From an uncultured Pedobacter sp. (GTDB taxonomy: Bacteria > Bacteroidota > Bacteroidia > Sphingobacteriales > Sphingobacteriaceae), in assembly GCA_946478755.1 (NCBI GenBank), contig CAMLDJ010000137.1, positions 1-13,625 of the forward strand: a stretch of 13,625 bases of DNA, written 5' to 3'. The notes under the pieces were generated by a model. That model was not told the DNA's origin and made no database searches. It was given only the letters and a program-made list of their open reading frames with translations. Shown here in pieces: positions 1-7,120 of the stretch. The translations under genes and the position numbers were made by a program. The stretch's first letter is position 1. Each line of letters starts with the position of its first letter.

Positions 1-910
1 GCATTTCACGGGCAATTTCTAACGCCTCGTCGTGGCGGCCAATGGCTTCACCTTTCTGAATTCCTTTTTGAATTCCCTTTTGAATTCCTTCAGCTTCCCG
101 TTTCTGTAGTAGATATTCTTCAGTACCCATAGGTATAGTTTTTCCTATTAGTTGTTCAATTTCTGTCTCAAATGTAATCATCATTTTAGGGTTTTTAAAC
201 TTTACATAATATTTAATAAAATTCATGATGCCTTTATGTTTAGCATCATCAATGTTTCTCCTGGTCAGTTCAAGATTGAGATCGTGTTTAATCGCTTTTA
301 AATCCAGATCATCTACATTTTTACGTTTGATGGCCGATAGTGCTACCAATATCACCACTGCAAAGGGATTGGGATTTGCCCTTAGTGAAGTCTCGTGCTG
401 ATCCAGTATTTTGTAAACATTGTATTCGTAAATAAGCCTGGTGCCTAAATATTCCTCCACATAAGGCTTAGGCCTAAAATTTCTATTACTGCCTGTTATG
501 ATGGCTAGTGCCGTTATAGATACATTGTATTTATTTTTCATTAGGTACCAATAGCGGAACATCCGGGCACTAAAATCTTCTTTACCTTTTTGATTTTGGA
601 CCTCTATATGTATCGAAATCCATTTCTCACCCCCATCTTTCAAAAACACCTTAATCAACTTATCAACATAGCGTACGCCCCCCGAACCATCTTCTTCCTG
701 AGGAAAAAAGTGATCAAATTCTTTGTCCAGGTACTCACATTTCTTGTTCATATCAAACAGTGTATCAGCATCTGGAAAGAAGAACCTAAGGAAGTCTTCA
801 GATATATCCTCAAATATGGCCTTCCATAAGAAATCATCCCTTCGGCGTGGTTGCCTTCTGGCTTTCGTTTTTTGTTTTGACTGAACAGCTGTAGTTGTTT
901 CCTCCGGCAT
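1..910 (-). CDS. Rpn family PD-(D/E)XK nuclease / putative transposase (3' end outside window)
   Basis: Reading the minus strand from an ATG at 910 gives 303 uninterrupted codons to the window edge, so the C-terminus is missing. The N-terminus is basic (residues 12-24), followed by the family's opening block FLWKAIFEDISEDFLRFFFP at 27-46. The nuclease signature is visible: D83 in RYVDKL, then E103 and Q105 in IHIEVQNQ, matching the D...ExQ arrangement of PDDEXK_2/Rpn (recombination-promoting nuclease) proteins. Residues 275-286 are three tandem GIQK units followed by KGEAIGR, the charged repetitive tail usual in the family. Known members cut DNA and promote RecA-independent recombination; the role here is inferred. 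An in-frame ATG at 949 would add 13 residues, but a TAnnTTTG promoter box lies between the two starts, which favours 910. The gene is isolated, with no transposon ends seen. Confidence 0.85.
   Translation of the reverse strand, partial: MPEETTTAVQSKQKTKARRQPRRRDDFLWKAIFEDISEDFLRFFFPDADTLFDMNKKCEYLDKEFDHFFPQEEDGSGGVRYVDKLIKVFLKDGGEKWISIHIEVQNQKGKEDFSARMFRYWYLMKNKYNVSITALAIITGSNRNFRPKPYVEEYLGTRLIYEYNVYKILDQHETSLRANPNPFAVVILVALSAIKRKNVDDLDLKAIKHDLNLELTRRNIDDAKHKGIMNFIKYYVKFKNPKMMITFETEIEQLIGKTIPMGTEEYLLQKREAEGIQKGIQKGIQKGEAIGRHDEALEIAREM
53..88 (-). repeat. Three 12-bp tandem repeats inside the Rpn gene
   Basis: Three head-to-tail 12-base units (TTTCTGAATTCC, TTTTTGAATTCC and CTTTTGAATTCC on the plus strand) each contain GAATTC. 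They encode three GIQK units near the protein C-terminus. Copy-number change would keep the frame. Confidence 0.8.
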
Positions 911-1210
911 ATTTGCATTGAATGATGCTGGCAAAACTACGGTAATCATTATCGTGATACATCGTTAAACTGTAATTCAAGCGAATTCGCTGATATATTG
1001 AATTTGACGGAATAAAATGTGGTTGGACAGGTGTACTGTGGTGATTTCCGAAATGTAATACTTTTACTGCTAAACTTTTTCAATCCCACCAAGTCCCATC
1101 CAGGCCCAATACAGAAAATTATTTGGCAAAGAATCTATTGGGGTGGGGGGAGATAGCAAAGAGAAGGAGATATCGGTGGTATAGGTGTTGAGGCTTTTAT
1201 CTCTATCTCA
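911..1210. other. 300-base intergenic region, nothing clearly functional
   Basis: Both neighbours are on the minus strand. No credible ORF or RNA gene was seen. Apart from the promoter box at 932-939, it holds a G-rich stretch (GGGGTGGGGGG, about 1139-1150; two G-runs only, too few for a canonical quadruplex). A 7-bp inverted repeat (GAGATAG 1150-1156 with CTATCTC 1203-1209) lies just past the YeiH stop. The inverted repeat has a long loop and no T-tract, so I do not call it a terminator. Confidence 0.5.
932..939 (-). promoter_or_regulatory. Candidate -7 promoter box of the Rpn nuclease gene
   Basis: The minus strand reads TAGTTTTG, an exact fit to the Bacteroidota -7 consensus TAnnTTTG, 21 bases before the ATG at 910. 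No good -33 TTTG lies 19 bases further upstream, so this is a partial match. Confidence 0.35.
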
Positions 1211-2470
1211 TTATGATCCAAAAAGTAAAAACGCAATGATAAGCGTCACAATGACATTAAAGCCCTGTGCAATTAAAAAAGCATAAAAGGGCTTCTTGCT
1301 GTTTCTGCCAAACAGATCGGCAAAGTTCGTTTCCAGTCCGATGCTGGTAAATGCCAGTGCAAACCAAAGGCCTTGTAAGTTCTTTAAGCTGCTTTTGACT
1401 TCGCGAGTTACCTCTGCGGGAATAAAGAACGAGAACAACAGCGAAGCCGCAACAAAGCCAATTACAAATTTAGGGAAGCGCTCCCAGATGACCTTAAGCG
1501 TAGGCTTTGCAGCTTTATCCTTTCCTGCAGGATTTTGCGTATAGGTCCAGTATACCGAGATCGCGAAGGCCGCAATCCCCAGCAGTACATTCTGAGAAAA
1601 TTTAACGATCGTACTGATCTCCAAAGCTTTTTCGCCAACCAGGCTGCCCGAGGCCACAACTGCTCCGGTGGTATCAATACTGCCGCCCAGCCATGCGCCG
1701 GTCACGGCTTGCGGAAAATGGAAGTATTCGGCAATATAAGGCATGAAGATCATCATCGGGATGGCCGTGATGAGTACCATAGAAATGACATACGATAGTT
1801 TTTTTGAATCGCCTTTAATGGCACCCGAAGCGGCAATTGCTGCCGATACCCCGCAAATAGAAACCGCACTGGAGATCATCATGGTCAGCTCCTCGTCGAT
1901 CTTCAGTTTTTTACACAGCCAGAAAGCAAAATACCACACCGAAAGCACAACTGCCAGTGCCTGTATCAATCCCAATGAACCGGCTTTAAGGACATCAGAA
2001 AAGATGACACCCGTACCCAGCAATACCAGCCCGATCTTCACAAACAACTCGGTCGACAGCGCCGATTTGAACCATTCCGGTAAACGGAAAAAATTGCTGA
2101 TCGTTAATCCAATGGCCAGGCTGAAGATCACCGCTTCCAGGTTTAAAGCCTTTACCTGACCGTTGCCGGCCAGTATGAGCGCAATGATAGTCAGCATATA
2201 TAGAGCTGGAAATGCTAACACTGCGCTTTTAACTGATCTTCCGGTTAAAAATGCGCCCAATGCGGCAATGATGATCACAAAGATGAACTGCAGTCCGATA
2301 TAGCCGAGATTACTGGCTGTGAGCACAGAAGAATACAGCTCACCGGCGTTTTCCCAGTTGAACTGGGGCACACTTAATATAAGTCCGGATAGGGATAAAA
2401 GAATGGTGACTGCACCCAGGATAACGACTACCCAGTCTTCATGAATGCTTAGTTTTTTGTTTGTTGACAT
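1211..2470 (-). CDS. YeiH/YadS family putative sulfate exporter (UPF0324 membrane protein)
   Basis: This 419-residue, very hydrophobic protein has about ten or more membrane segments. Family blocks are clear: GLTISNFFRLPEWFKSAL (121-138), KIGLVLLGTGVIFSDVLKAG (145-164), the glycine/serine-rich SAVSICGVSAAIAASGAIKG (201-220), GAWLGGSIDTTGAVVASGSL (258-277) and a C-terminal FALAFTSIGLETNF (370-383). These belong to Cons_hypoth698/YeiH, described as putative sulfate or sulfite exporters with little direct biochemistry. Escherichia coli YeiH is about 350 residues, so this is a longer version with an extended N-terminus. It starts 16 bases after the stop of the upstream FAD-dependent oxidoreductase, so the two are probably cotranscribed. 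Substrate is inferred from the family name only. Confidence 0.88.
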   Translation of the reverse strand: MSTNKKLSIHEDWVVVILGAVTILLSLSGLILSVPQFNWENAGELYSSVLTASNLGYIGLQFIFVIIIAALGAFLTGRSVKSAVLAFPALYMLTIIALILAGNGQVKALNLEAVIFSLAIGLTISNFFRLPEWFKSALSTELFVKIGLVLLGTGVIFSDVLKAGSLGLIQALAVVLSVWYFAFWLCKKLKIDEELTMMISSAVSICGVSAAIAASGAIKGDSKKLSYVISMVLITAIPMMIFMPYIAEYFHFPQAVTGAWLGGSIDTTGAVVASGSLVGEKALEISTIVKFSQNVLLGIAAFAISVYWTYTQNPAGKDKAAKPTLKVIWERFPKFVIGFVAASLLFSFFIPAEVTREVKSSLKNLQGLWFALAFTSIGLETNFADLFGRNSKKPFYAFLIAQGFNVIVTLIIAFLLFGS

Positions 2471-2486
2471 TGGCGTTTTTGTGTGT

Positions 2487-3920
2487 TTAAATGCTAATGG
2501 AAAAAAGGTCTTTCAGTGCCCTTTTGGCGGCATGGTAACCGCACATGCCGTGTACACCCCCGCCCGGAGGCGTGGAAGAGGAGCAGAGGTAAAGGCCTTT
2601 GGCAGACGTACGGTAGGGTGAGCTTCTTAAAGCCGGACGGGTAAAGATCTGTCCCAGATCAATTACCCCGCCGTTGATATCCCCACCTATATAATTTGGA
2701 TTGTAGGCTTCAACCTGCATAGTATTCATGGTATGTCTGGCCAGGATTCTTTCCCTGAAACCCGGTGCAAACCGCTCCACCTGCCTTTCAATGGCCTCAG
2801 TCATGTCTTTTTCCGATCCATTCGGCACATGGCAGTAGGCCCATCCGGTATGTTTTCCTTCTGGTGCCCTCGAGGGATCAAATAAACTTTGCTGGGCCAG
2901 CAAGACGAAAGGTTTTTCGGCGTGCTTACCCTGCCAGCTCAGCTTTTCGGACAAGCTGATTTCCTCAATCGTATTGCCAATGTGTACTGTGCCCGCTTGT
3001 CTTGCCTGTGGGGCAGTAAAAGGGATCGGGCCATCTAAAGCCCAGTCTACCTTAAAAACCCCCATGCCATAGCGGTACCTTTCCAGCTGCCACTTGTAAA
3101 TGGAAGAGAATTTATGACCGGCGATCTCCAGCAATTGTTTCGGGGTCACATCAAAGAAAACAGTTTTGGAACTGGGCAGCTCATCCAATGATTTGATAAA
3201 ACGCCCGGTCTCAATTCTGCCGCCTATTGAGATAAAATAGGAAGATAAGGCACTGGCAATTGCGCCGGATCCACCTGCAGGAATGGGCCAGCCTTTTAAA
3301 TGGGCTGCTGCCATCAGGACCAGGCCTATAGCCGAAGTGCTTGAATTAGATAAAGGCTGCATGGAATGTGCAGCGATCCCCGCCCATAGCCCTTTTGCTG
3401 CCGGGGTTTTAAAACGCCTGGACAGAAATGCGGCAGAAGTAAGCGCGTTTAAGCCAAATTTGGCCATAGCAACGGGATGTTTAGGAAAATGTAAAGGGCC
3501 CAGCACATCTGAGGCGATCTTCGGCCAGTCGCGGACCAGTGGTTTTAACAGTTTGAGGTAGGCTTGCTCATCTTCGCCTAGTAAGCTCGCCGTTTTTTCC
3601 AGTGAGTTGCCTAGCACCGCTGCTGTGCCGTCATCAAAAGGATGCGCTGCAGCCAGTTCCGGAAATTCATAGAATAAGCCATGGTCCTGAAGGGGAAGTG
3701 TATCAAAAAATGGAGAGCCGATCGCAAGCGGGTGAATGGCAGAACAAACATCGTGGACAAAACCGGGTAAAGTTAACCCGGCAGAGCGTAACCCCCCGCC
3801 GACCTCGTCCTTCCCTTCAATGATCAATACCGATAAACCTTGTTGCTGCAAGGCAATGGCGGCTGCCAGCCCGTTCGGACCGGAACCTACAACTACTGCA
3901 TCAAAATCTGATCTGTTCAA
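2487..3920 (-). CDS. FAD-dependent oxidoreductase, phytoene-dehydrogenase-like (PYROXD2-like)
   Basis: The 477-residue product opens with a dinucleotide-binding fold: VVVGSGPNGLAAA (9-21; GxGxxG at 12-17), the acidic end of strand 2 (E35), then EVGGGLRS (39-46). The C-terminus has GLYLCSSSTPPGGGVHGMCG (442-461), the FAD-closing motif of the CrtI/phytoene desaturase-like and PYROXD2-like flavoproteins. No carotenoid gene is nearby, so a pigment role is not supported and the substrate is unknown. The start is TTG at 3918-3920: an in-frame TAA at 3933-3935 blocks extension and no ATG precedes the FAD motif, so TTG is the only usual start. It precedes the YeiH-type exporter by 16 bases (likely operon). 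Its upstream region is the decayed ORF fragment at 3951-4310, and no clear promoter was found between them. Confidence 0.87.
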   Translation of the reverse strand: MNRSDFDAVVVGSGPNGLAAAIALQQQGLSVLIIEGKDEVGGGLRSAGLTLPGFVHDVCSAIHPLAIGSPFFDTLPLQDHGLFYEFPELAAAHPFDDGTAAVLGNSLEKTASLLGEDEQAYLKLLKPLVRDWPKIASDVLGPLHFPKHPVAMAKFGLNALTSAAFLSRRFKTPAAKGLWAGIAAHSMQPLSNSSTSAIGLVLMAAAHLKGWPIPAGGSGAIASALSSYFISIGGRIETGRFIKSLDELPSSKTVFFDVTPKQLLEIAGHKFSSIYKWQLERYRYGMGVFKVDWALDGPIPFTAPQARQAGTVHIGNTIEEISLSEKLSWQGKHAEKPFVLLAQQSLFDPSRAPEGKHTGWAYCHVPNGSEKDMTEAIERQVERFAPGFRERILARHTMNTMQVEAYNPNYIGGDINGGVIDLGQIFTRPALRSSPYRTSAKGLYLCSSSTPPGGGVHGMCGYHAAKRALKDLFSISI

Positions 3921-3950
3921 TTTGATTGTTATTTAAATAGCTACCATACC

Positions 3951-4310
3951 TTACCGATGTGAATATAAGGATAATTGAGTTAATGGATATTTTTTAGCGG
4001 AACGGTCAAGAACCACATGGATGGAATCTGCTGCTTTGATAAGATCTTTACTCGTGCCAACGGCTTTATTTACGGGCATATCTTTTCCTAAAGCGGTTGA
4101 AGTAGCAACGAGCAAACTATGGGCTTCTTTTAAAAAGGATAAATTCTGATAATCCAACAGATCAAGGCAGAAACCTAAGTCTAAGACTGCGCCGATAACT
4201 GCAGGATCCTTAATTGGCTTTTTAGATTTTCCAGGATTTAATCTCAGCCATTCCGCGAATTCCATGGCTCTTGAAGGACTACTGTCCCACATATAAACTC
4301 CGTGTCCCAA
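3951..4310 (-). pseudogene. Central fragment of a conserved WLGHGxYxW protein family (possible toxin-like partner)
   Basis: An open frame of 119 codons can be read from a TTG at 4308-4310; no ATG or GTG occurs in frame before the upstream stop at 4419. Just before the TTG the frame encodes FSW, so FSWLGHGVYMWDSSPSRAME is continuous and the real family block starts before any start codon. From memory, full-length relatives are about 170-190 residues, begin with an HGC/HAC-type segment some 35-40 residues before the WLGxGIYFWE block, and end with a conserved block like KNHIQICVRNP. Here neither end is present, while the middle (DPAVIGAVLDLGFCLDLLDY, and a MPVNK block) is well kept. I therefore read it as a remnant cut at both ends. 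The family's function is uncertain; it resembles ADP-ribosyltransferase-like toxin folds only loosely. Confidence 0.5.
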
Positions 4311-4326
4311 CCATGAAAACCGAGGA

Positions 4327-4500
4327 TTAATCCTGGTCTTGTTGAATACATAAATGCTTATAAGGTTCGCGAAAATTACCCTTTTCGGTGATAATGCCAG
4401 ACCGCACCAAAAAATCCTTAGATGCTTGCTTGTTTTTGGAAAGCTTCTCTGTGTATTTTTTTATTGCTGCGGAAAATTCTTTTCTTTCTTTTTCTGACAT
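4327..4500 (-). CDS. Small hypothetical protein, possible antitoxin-like partner
   Basis: The 57-residue charged protein starts MSEKERKEFSAAIKKYTEKL and contains SKDFLVRSGIITEKGNFREP (residues 29-48), ending in YKHLCIQQDQD. The pattern of a Lys-rich helix followed by FLxxxGIxTxxGxxxxxY is one I know from short hypothetical proteins encoded directly before larger genes; no function is established. An ATG at 4536 in frame would add 12 residues, but a TATCTTTG promoter box lies between the two ATGs, so 4500 is chosen. It ends 16 bases before the TTG of the fragment at 3951-4310 and is transcribed toward it, suggesting a two-gene module whose second gene has decayed. The ORF itself looks intact. 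Confidence 0.65.
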   Translation of the reverse strand: MSEKERKEFSAAIKKYTEKLSKNKQASKDFLVRSGIITEKGNFREPYKHLCIQQDQD

Positions 4501-4504
4501 AGAA

Positions 4505-4512
4505 CAAAGATA
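4505..4512 (-). promoter_or_regulatory. Candidate -7 box, possibly giving a leaderless transcript
   Basis: The minus strand reads TATCTTTG (fits TAnnTTTG), ending only 4 bases before the ATG at 4500. Initiation the usual few bases downstream would start the mRNA at or next to the start codon. The -33 region is weak. Confidence 0.3.
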
Positions 4513-4568
4513 AATAATATTCCTTACACTAATCACACTTACAGTTTAGATGTCCAGTTATTTCTAGC

Positions 4569-4595
4569 CGCGATCTTATCAGGAGAATTATCGCG
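4569..4595 (-). terminator. Hairpin just after the mechanosensitive channel stop codon
   Basis: CGCGAT (4569-4574) and ATCGCG (4590-4595) form a perfect 6-bp stem with a 15-base loop, immediately beyond the TGA of the channel gene. No T-tract follows, so termination is possible but not strongly supported. Confidence 0.3.
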
Positions 4596-4596
4596 A

Positions 4597-6963
4597 TCAA
4601 GAAAAAGATATTTCTATTTCTTTCTCTTCAAACACCTCAAATATTTGTGCGTTGACCATATTTCTTGCAAGCTCAGCTTTGGAAATGTCCTTACACCAAA
4701 AATAAATCTGAATATTACTGTTTACCTTGCTCATCGGGTTGATCAGGATCACCGGCTCTTTGCTGGCAAAGACGTTGCCGTTTTCAGTAATGATATCCCT
4801 GATCAGGCTGACCACCTCATTTGAATTGAAAGGCTTAGCAATGGTTAAGGAAATATCTACCCGCATCTGATTATTGCTCAGGGTCCAGTTGATGATGTTG
4901 TGCGACAAAATGGACCCATTGGGGATAATGATCTCTGCACCTTCATCACTAAGCAGTGTACTGGCGCGTACACCAATCTCCTTGACCCGGCCTTTTTTGT
5001 CACTTAACTCGACAACATCGCCGATACGGATCGTCTTATCAAAAATGAGGATGATCCCCGATACAAAATTGCTCACGATGTTCTGTAAACCCAGACCAAT
5101 ACCTACACCCAGGGCACCAAGGATCACAGTGATCTTATCAACCGGCAATCCGGATGCGGCTACGGCGATCAGAAATCCTCCGATGAGTAACACCAGGCGC
5201 GTAACCAACAATTTAGAGCGTTCCCCTTTATTATCCTCCAGACTATCATCTCCGGTATCACCAAAGAAATAGGCAATGTATTTTTGTAAGAAGTTGGCTG
5301 TCCAGATGATGCCTAGAAAGAGCACAATGCCACCGAAGGTAAAAGAGAAGTTGCCTATCGTTCGTTTCTCGCTAAGGATCTCCATCACAGCTTCGTAGAG
5401 GCCGTCAAAAATATTAAGGTTCGTCGTAAAGATCAGCAGCCAGATGATCATAACGCCAGCCCCCGTGAACCGCTTAAGTCCTGAAGTTATGGGAAGCCAG
5501 TCGAAATACTCAGGGTATCCCTTGCGGATCCGGCTGCTTTTCATTTGCAGCAGGAAGGCCTCGACCAGCACCTTCGCGAGGATGGTTAGTGATATTGCGT
5601 TCAGCAATGCGCTTACGCCGGTAGAATAAAAGATCTGGGTGAGCGTAAAGCGCCCGAAGATGTTGCATAAAGTAGCAATAATGGCGAAGACAGTATAGAT
5701 GAATCCTGTAAGGAGGATCATTTTATATTTTTTCGCCTGCTCATCCAGCTTCTTCCAGATGACAAAACCATAAACGGCAGAACTTATCGTCAGGAAAAGA
5801 AGGAGCCAGCGCTGGTATCTTGCCGGCATTCCCAGCAGACGCAGAAAAACGGGTGCAAGAAGGAATACCACAAATATGCACCAATAGTAAAACAGCTTTG
5901 TGGGCAATCTTTTACGGAAAAATGCAGTCAGTAAAATCGCCAGCAGGACCTGCACGGATTCGATATACAGTGCCGGTGCCCTGAGGTCGAAGATCGGCGC
6001 CAGGGTAAAGAGCATCAAAAAAGTAATCAGATAGGGCTGCGGACTGAGTAAGGAGCGATCATCCAGGGCCTCCAGCCGGTCGCGCTGTTTCAGGCTCCTG
6101 AAATTGAAAAATACCCAAAGGAAGAAAGTAAGGCAGATAAACACCAGAAGCATGCGGCTGCTCCGCGTGTATACAAAATAATAAGCTGATATTTCCTGTT
6201 CCCCATTGATAAACTTGCGAAATCCGACACCTCTGCCGGGCCTTTTGTTTGACGATTCCCAGAGATAACGCCGCTCTTTTCCGAAAGCCTTTATACTTAC
6301 TGCATCAAGCTGGTTATCTGTGAGGTACATCAGCTCTTTAATGTTGATCAGGTTGGATGAGGTTCGCGCCTGCAGGTTATTGATGGTCAATGTCGCCGTC
6401 TTCAGCAGACTATCCATTACTGCACGTTTTTTCTTCAGTTCCGCAAACTGATCTTTAAACAGGACGCGCATGGCTGGCAGGGTAAAAACTTTAACCAGCA
6501 CCGTATCCTTGCGCAGGTTAAGGATCTCTGTCTTCAGCTCCCGCAGTTCTTTTTCATATTCGTCCAGATCTGCCAGGCAGTCTTTGTTATTCGTTTGCAG
6601 TTCTTCCAGTAAAGTCCGATCCATTTGCAGGTTCTGCAGGTTCAGCATTCTGTTGCTCTGGGTTAGCCGGCTTTTCAGTAGGGCAAGGGCAGCCTCATCT
6701 TGTGTTAAATGCCTCGCTATTGGTTTCAGTTTCTTAAAAGAGCCTACCGTGACAGGGACTTTGTTTACCGCCTCGAAGACTTTTTCGAGATGAATGAGGT
6801 AATCGCCCTTAGTCAGCGTTGCCGAGTCGGAAAGGACAGAAACATCCTGACCTTTATCCACTGGTTTATTTTTCTGTGCGAAAGTTTGGCTGGCGAAACA
6901 GAGCACCATCAGTAAGCATATCGTGCTGCGGATTGCTGTTGAAAACGGATTTTTTATTGTCAT
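4597..6963 (-). CDS. Mechanosensitive ion channel, MscS/MscK-like, with large periplasmic N-terminus
   Basis: The 788-residue product has a signal peptide (basic start, hydrophobic core about 12-24, likely cleavage near QTFAQ, residue 30). Residues 50-230 are hydrophilic and rich in Leu/Glu/Lys heptad-like stretches (coiled coil). About eleven hydrophobic segments follow between 270 and 641. The pore helix TM3 of the MscS family is plain: GALGVGIGLGLQNIVSNFVS (616-635), then the beta domain FDKTIRIGDVVELSDKKGRV (641-660) and the PNGSILSHNIINWT block (681-694). Such channels open on membrane tension and release solutes during hypo-osmotic shock. The extended periplasmic and multi-helix N-terminus resembles MscK (KefA) or YbdG-type large MscS homologues rather than the small three-helix MscS. 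A TATTTTTG promoter box is found 59 bases upstream. It is divergent from the MORN/TPR gene. Confidence 0.92.
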   Translation of the reverse strand: MTIKNPFSTAIRSTICLLMVLCFASQTFAQKNKPVDKGQDVSVLSDSATLTKGDYLIHLEKVFEAVNKVPVTVGSFKKLKPIARHLTQDEAALALLKSRLTQSNRMLNLQNLQMDRTLLEELQTNNKDCLADLDEYEKELRELKTEILNLRKDTVLVKVFTLPAMRVLFKDQFAELKKKRAVMDSLLKTATLTINNLQARTSSNLINIKELMYLTDNQLDAVSIKAFGKERRYLWESSNKRPGRGVGFRKFINGEQEISAYYFVYTRSSRMLLVFICLTFFLWVFFNFRSLKQRDRLEALDDRSLLSPQPYLITFLMLFTLAPIFDLRAPALYIESVQVLLAILLTAFFRKRLPTKLFYYWCIFVVFLLAPVFLRLLGMPARYQRWLLLFLTISSAVYGFVIWKKLDEQAKKYKMILLTGFIYTVFAIIATLCNIFGRFTLTQIFYSTGVSALLNAISLTILAKVLVEAFLLQMKSSRIRKGYPEYFDWLPITSGLKRFTGAGVMIIWLLIFTTNLNIFDGLYEAVMEILSEKRTIGNFSFTFGGIVLFLGIIWTANFLQKYIAYFFGDTGDDSLEDNKGERSKLLVTRLVLLIGGFLIAVAASGLPVDKITVILGALGVGIGLGLQNIVSNFVSGIILIFDKTIRIGDVVELSDKKGRVKEIGVRASTLLSDEGAEIIIPNGSILSHNIINWTLSNNQMRVDISLTIAKPFNSNEVVSLIRDIITENGNVFASKEPVILINPMSKVNSNIQIYFWCKDISKAELARNMVNAQIFEVFEEKEIEISFS

Positions 6964-7022
6964 CTAATAGGTACGAAATGTTGAGTATCTGTCCAGAAGG
7001 CAATACCTGCTTTTGGATCTGC

Positions 7023-7030
7023 CAAAAATA
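7023..7030 (-). promoter_or_regulatory. Candidate -7 box of the mechanosensitive channel gene
   Basis: The minus strand reads TATTTTTG, an exact TAnnTTTG match 59 bases before the ATG. The -33 element is poor. Confidence 0.4.
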
Positions 7031-7072
7031 GTCAATAGAATTTGATATTATCAGAATGTCCTAAGAGCTGGA

Positions 7073-7101
7073 TTGAAGAAAATTTAATTATACTATATTA
7101 G
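7073..7101 (+). promoter_or_regulatory. Candidate promoter of the MORN/TPR gene
   Basis: TTG (7073-7075) and TATATTAG (7094-7101; one mismatch to TAnnTTTG) are 18 bases apart, close to the Bacteroidota spacing. The ATG follows 19 bases later. Confidence 0.35.
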
Positions 7102-7120
7102 TGCCGTTAAAACCTGTTTA

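Noticed and set aside
590..829. Plus-strand ORF of 79 codons near the left edge
   Set aside because: It lies opposite the catalytic region of the Rpn nuclease, which is open on the minus strand across the whole region.
1139..1151. G-rich run as a quadruplex
   Set aside because: Only two G-runs are close together; four are needed.
1743..2159. Plus-strand ORF of 138 codons opposite the YeiH gene
   Set aside because: It is the antisense shadow of a well-supported membrane protein gene; no recognisable domain and no promoter box.
2487..3920. Calling the oxidoreductase a carotenoid phytoene desaturase (crtI)
   Set aside because: The resemblance is at superfamily level and no carotenoid genes (phytoene synthase, cyclase) are in the window.
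4874..5272. Plus-strand ORF of 132 codons opposite the channel gene
   Set aside because: It covers the conserved MscS pore and beta domain on the minus strand, so it is a shadow.
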